This document shows, piece by piece, positions 62,902 to 64,000 of a stretch of DNA of 64,000 nt (position 1 is the stretch's first letter; every line of letters begins with the position of its first letter). Under the pieces are notes generated by a model. The model was not told where the DNA came from. It saw only the letters and a list, made by a program, of their open reading frames with translations, and searched no databases. Where the stretch lies: the NCBI RefSeq assembly GCF_002153425.1, contig NZ_KZ119600.1, positions 2,000,684 to 2,064,683 of the forward strand. Direction: 5' to 3'. Made by a program: the position numbers and the translations under genes. Origin of the DNA: Litchfieldia alkalitelluris. GTDB lineage: Bacteria; Bacillota; Bacilli; Bacillales; Salisediminibacteriaceae.

Positions 62902-63885
62902 ATGAAACAAGAGAAGGTTATCATTATTGGAGCAGGTCCATGCGGTTTAGCTGCGGGGATTGCACTCCAAAACATTGGGATAGATCCCTTAATTATTGAA
63001 AAAGGTAATATAGTTAATGCATTATATCATTATCCAACACATCAACAATTTTTTAGTACAAGTGAAAAGCTTTCAATCGGCGATATTCCTTTTTATAGTG
63101 CAGAAAGAAAACCAAAACGAAATGAAGCGCTTGTTTATTATCGTCAAGTAGTGAAGGAAAAACAGCTACGTATTCATGCTTATGAACGTGTAAATCGGGT
63201 AGAAAAGAACGAAAAAGGTGAGTTTCATGTACATTCAACGTCTACAAGTGAAAATCACTATAAAGCAAGTTATGTCATTGTTGCAACAGGATATTATGAC
63301 TCCCCAAATCTACTTGGGGTTCAAGGAGAAAATCAACCACATGTTTTACATTATTTCAAAGAAGCCCATCCTTATTTTGATCAAGATGTCGCAGTAATTG
63401 GTGGGAAAAACTCTGCTGTAGATGCTGCCCTAGAGCTTGAAAAGGCAGGAGCTAGGGTCTCTGTTTTTTATCGGGGAAATGACTATTCAAGTAGTATAAA
63501 GCCATGGATTTTACCAGAGTTTGAATCATTAATTAAACATGGTCATATTAATATGTTCTTCAACTCAAATATTATTAAAGTCAATCCTTCGACTATCCTA
63601 GTTTCAAATAATGGAAAGGAAGAGGAGCATAAAGCAGACTTTGTTTTTGCAATGACTGGATACCACCCAGATCATTCCTTCATAGAAAACATGGGGGTGA
63701 AGATTGACCCTCATTCAGGTAGACCAAGTTTTAATGATGCATCAATGGAGACGAATGTTGATAACATATTTATTGCAGGGGTTATTGCAGCAGGAAATAA
63801 TGCAAACGAAATTTTTATTGAGAATGGACGTCATCATGGTGAGAAAATAGCTAATACGATCAAAACGAAAGAACTGAGAAGTTAA
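62902..63885 (+). CDS. ypdA: YpdA, bacillithiol-disulfide reductase-type flavoprotein
   Basis: FAD/NADPH oxidoreductase of 327 aa: FAD-binding IIGAGPCGLAAGIAL (residues 9-23), NADPH-binding VIGGKNSAVDAALELEKAG, and a C-terminal IFIAGVIAAGNNANEIFIENG. There is no CxxC dithiol, as in YpdA, which reduces bacillithiol disulfide. ATG 62902 follows GAAGAGGTG. The gudB-ypdA-ansA-like order fits other Bacillaceae. Confidence 0.9.
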   Translation: MKQEKVIIIGAGPCGLAAGIALQNIGIDPLIIEKGNIVNALYHYPTHQQFFSTSEKLSIGDIPFYSAERKPKRNEALVYYRQVVKEKQLRIHAYERVNRVEKNEKGEFHVHSTSTSENHYKASYVIVATGYYDSPNLLGVQGENQPHVLHYFKEAHPYFDQDVAVIGGKNSAVDAALELEKAGARVSVFYRGNDYSSSIKPWILPEFESLIKHGHINMFFNSNIIKVNPSTILVSNNGKEEEHKADFVFAMTGYHPDHSFIENMGVKIDPHSGRPSFNDASMETNVDNIFIAGVIAAGNNANEIFIENGRHHGEKIANTIKTKELRS

Positions 63886-63912
63886 TTAGTTTAAGTGGAG
63901 GAATGGTAAGGA

Positions 63913-64000
63913 ATGAAAAAGGTAGCAGTATTAACTACTGGGGGAACGATAGCAAGTAAGCATAATGAAGAGGGGAGACTTAGCTCTGGCGCTATGACGG
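63913..64000 (+). CDS. ansA: L-asparaginase, N-terminal fragment (cut by window edge)
   Basis: The 29 visible residues read MKKVAVLTTGGTIASKHNEE and continue to the window end. The TTGGTIAS catalytic-threonine motif defines the type I/II asparaginase family. GGTAAGGA precedes the ATG. The rest lies beyond 64000; assignment as AnsA is by position and motif. Confidence 0.8.
   Translation, partial: MKKVAVLTTGGTIASKHNEEGRLSSGAMT

Overview
The window is a chromosomal segment of an AT-rich, low-GC Gram-positive endospore former of the family Bacillaceae. Gene order follows the Bacillus subtilis chromosome from the nudF/yqkF area through fur-xerD-deoB-pupG-pdp-dacF-spoIIA-spoVA-lysA-ppiB-rib-scp-dacB-spm-rluB-res to fer-recS-ypbD-mecA2-gudB-ypdA-ansA. 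I cannot name the genus. Many acidic proteins would fit a haloalkaliphile, but that is only an impression. I found no rRNA, tRNA, CRISPR array, prophage or intact insertion sequence.

Layout. 1-5 kb: partial permease, uppP, a TlpA-type thiol-disulfide protein, an aldo/keto reductase, a DUF3866 gene and, antisense to its 3' end, an extended form of the FtsZ inhibitor MciZ. 5-13 kb: nudF, an EndoQ-like nuclease, spoIIM, fur, yqzK, xerD and the nucleoside salvage run deoB-pupG-pdp. 13-19 kb: sporulation block dacF, spoIIAA-spoIIAB-sigF and a reduced spoVA operon (AA, AB, AEa, AF only). 19-27 kb: lysine riboswitch-lysA, ppiB, and an FMN riboswitch before ribD-ribE-ribBA-ribH-ribT. 27-34 kb: scpA-scpB-ypuI, a repeat and transposase-remnant patch, a YhcN-like lipoprotein with an isolated spoVAEb, dacB, spmA-spmB. 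34-41 kb: rluB and resA-resB-resC, resD-resE. 41-42.6 kb: a gene-free repeat cluster. 42.6-49 kb: moaB, an adenosylcobalamin riboswitch with btuC-btuD-pduO, a SurA-like lipoprotein, an M14 peptidase, a Crp/Fnr regulator. 49-54 kb: fer, ypbB, recS, ypbD, ypbE-like, ypbF. 54-59 kb: an insertion relative to B. subtilis carrying a P-loop ATPase, a four-subunit 2-oxoacid:ferredoxin oxidoreductase and fhs. 59-64 kb: a MerR regulator with a CarH/LitR-type B12 domain, mecA2, gudB, ypdA and the start of ansA.

How the parts connect. Sporulation is the dominant theme. I could read good matches to sigma-H (spoIIA), sigma-F (dacF), sigma-G (spoVAA and yhcN-like/spoVAEb) and sigma-E (spoIIM, dacB) promoters. 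The DPA-channel gene spoVAEb has left the spoVA operon but keeps its own sigma-G-type promoter, while spoVAC and spoVAD are absent from the window. Vitamin and cofactor control is the second theme: three riboswitches (lysine, FMN, adenosylcobalamin), B12 uptake and adenosylation, and a possible B12-dependent photoreceptor beside a B12- and folate-related anaerobic-type gene block.

Non-coding structure is rich. There are GAGGCTGGGACA-type 3'-end hairpins in long and short forms, a GC-rich structured repeat whose flanking stems differ in sequence but keep pairing, a perfect 366-bp-period tandem duplication beside moaB, and a truncated IS1182-type transposase start whose ribosome binding site lies inside a hairpin.
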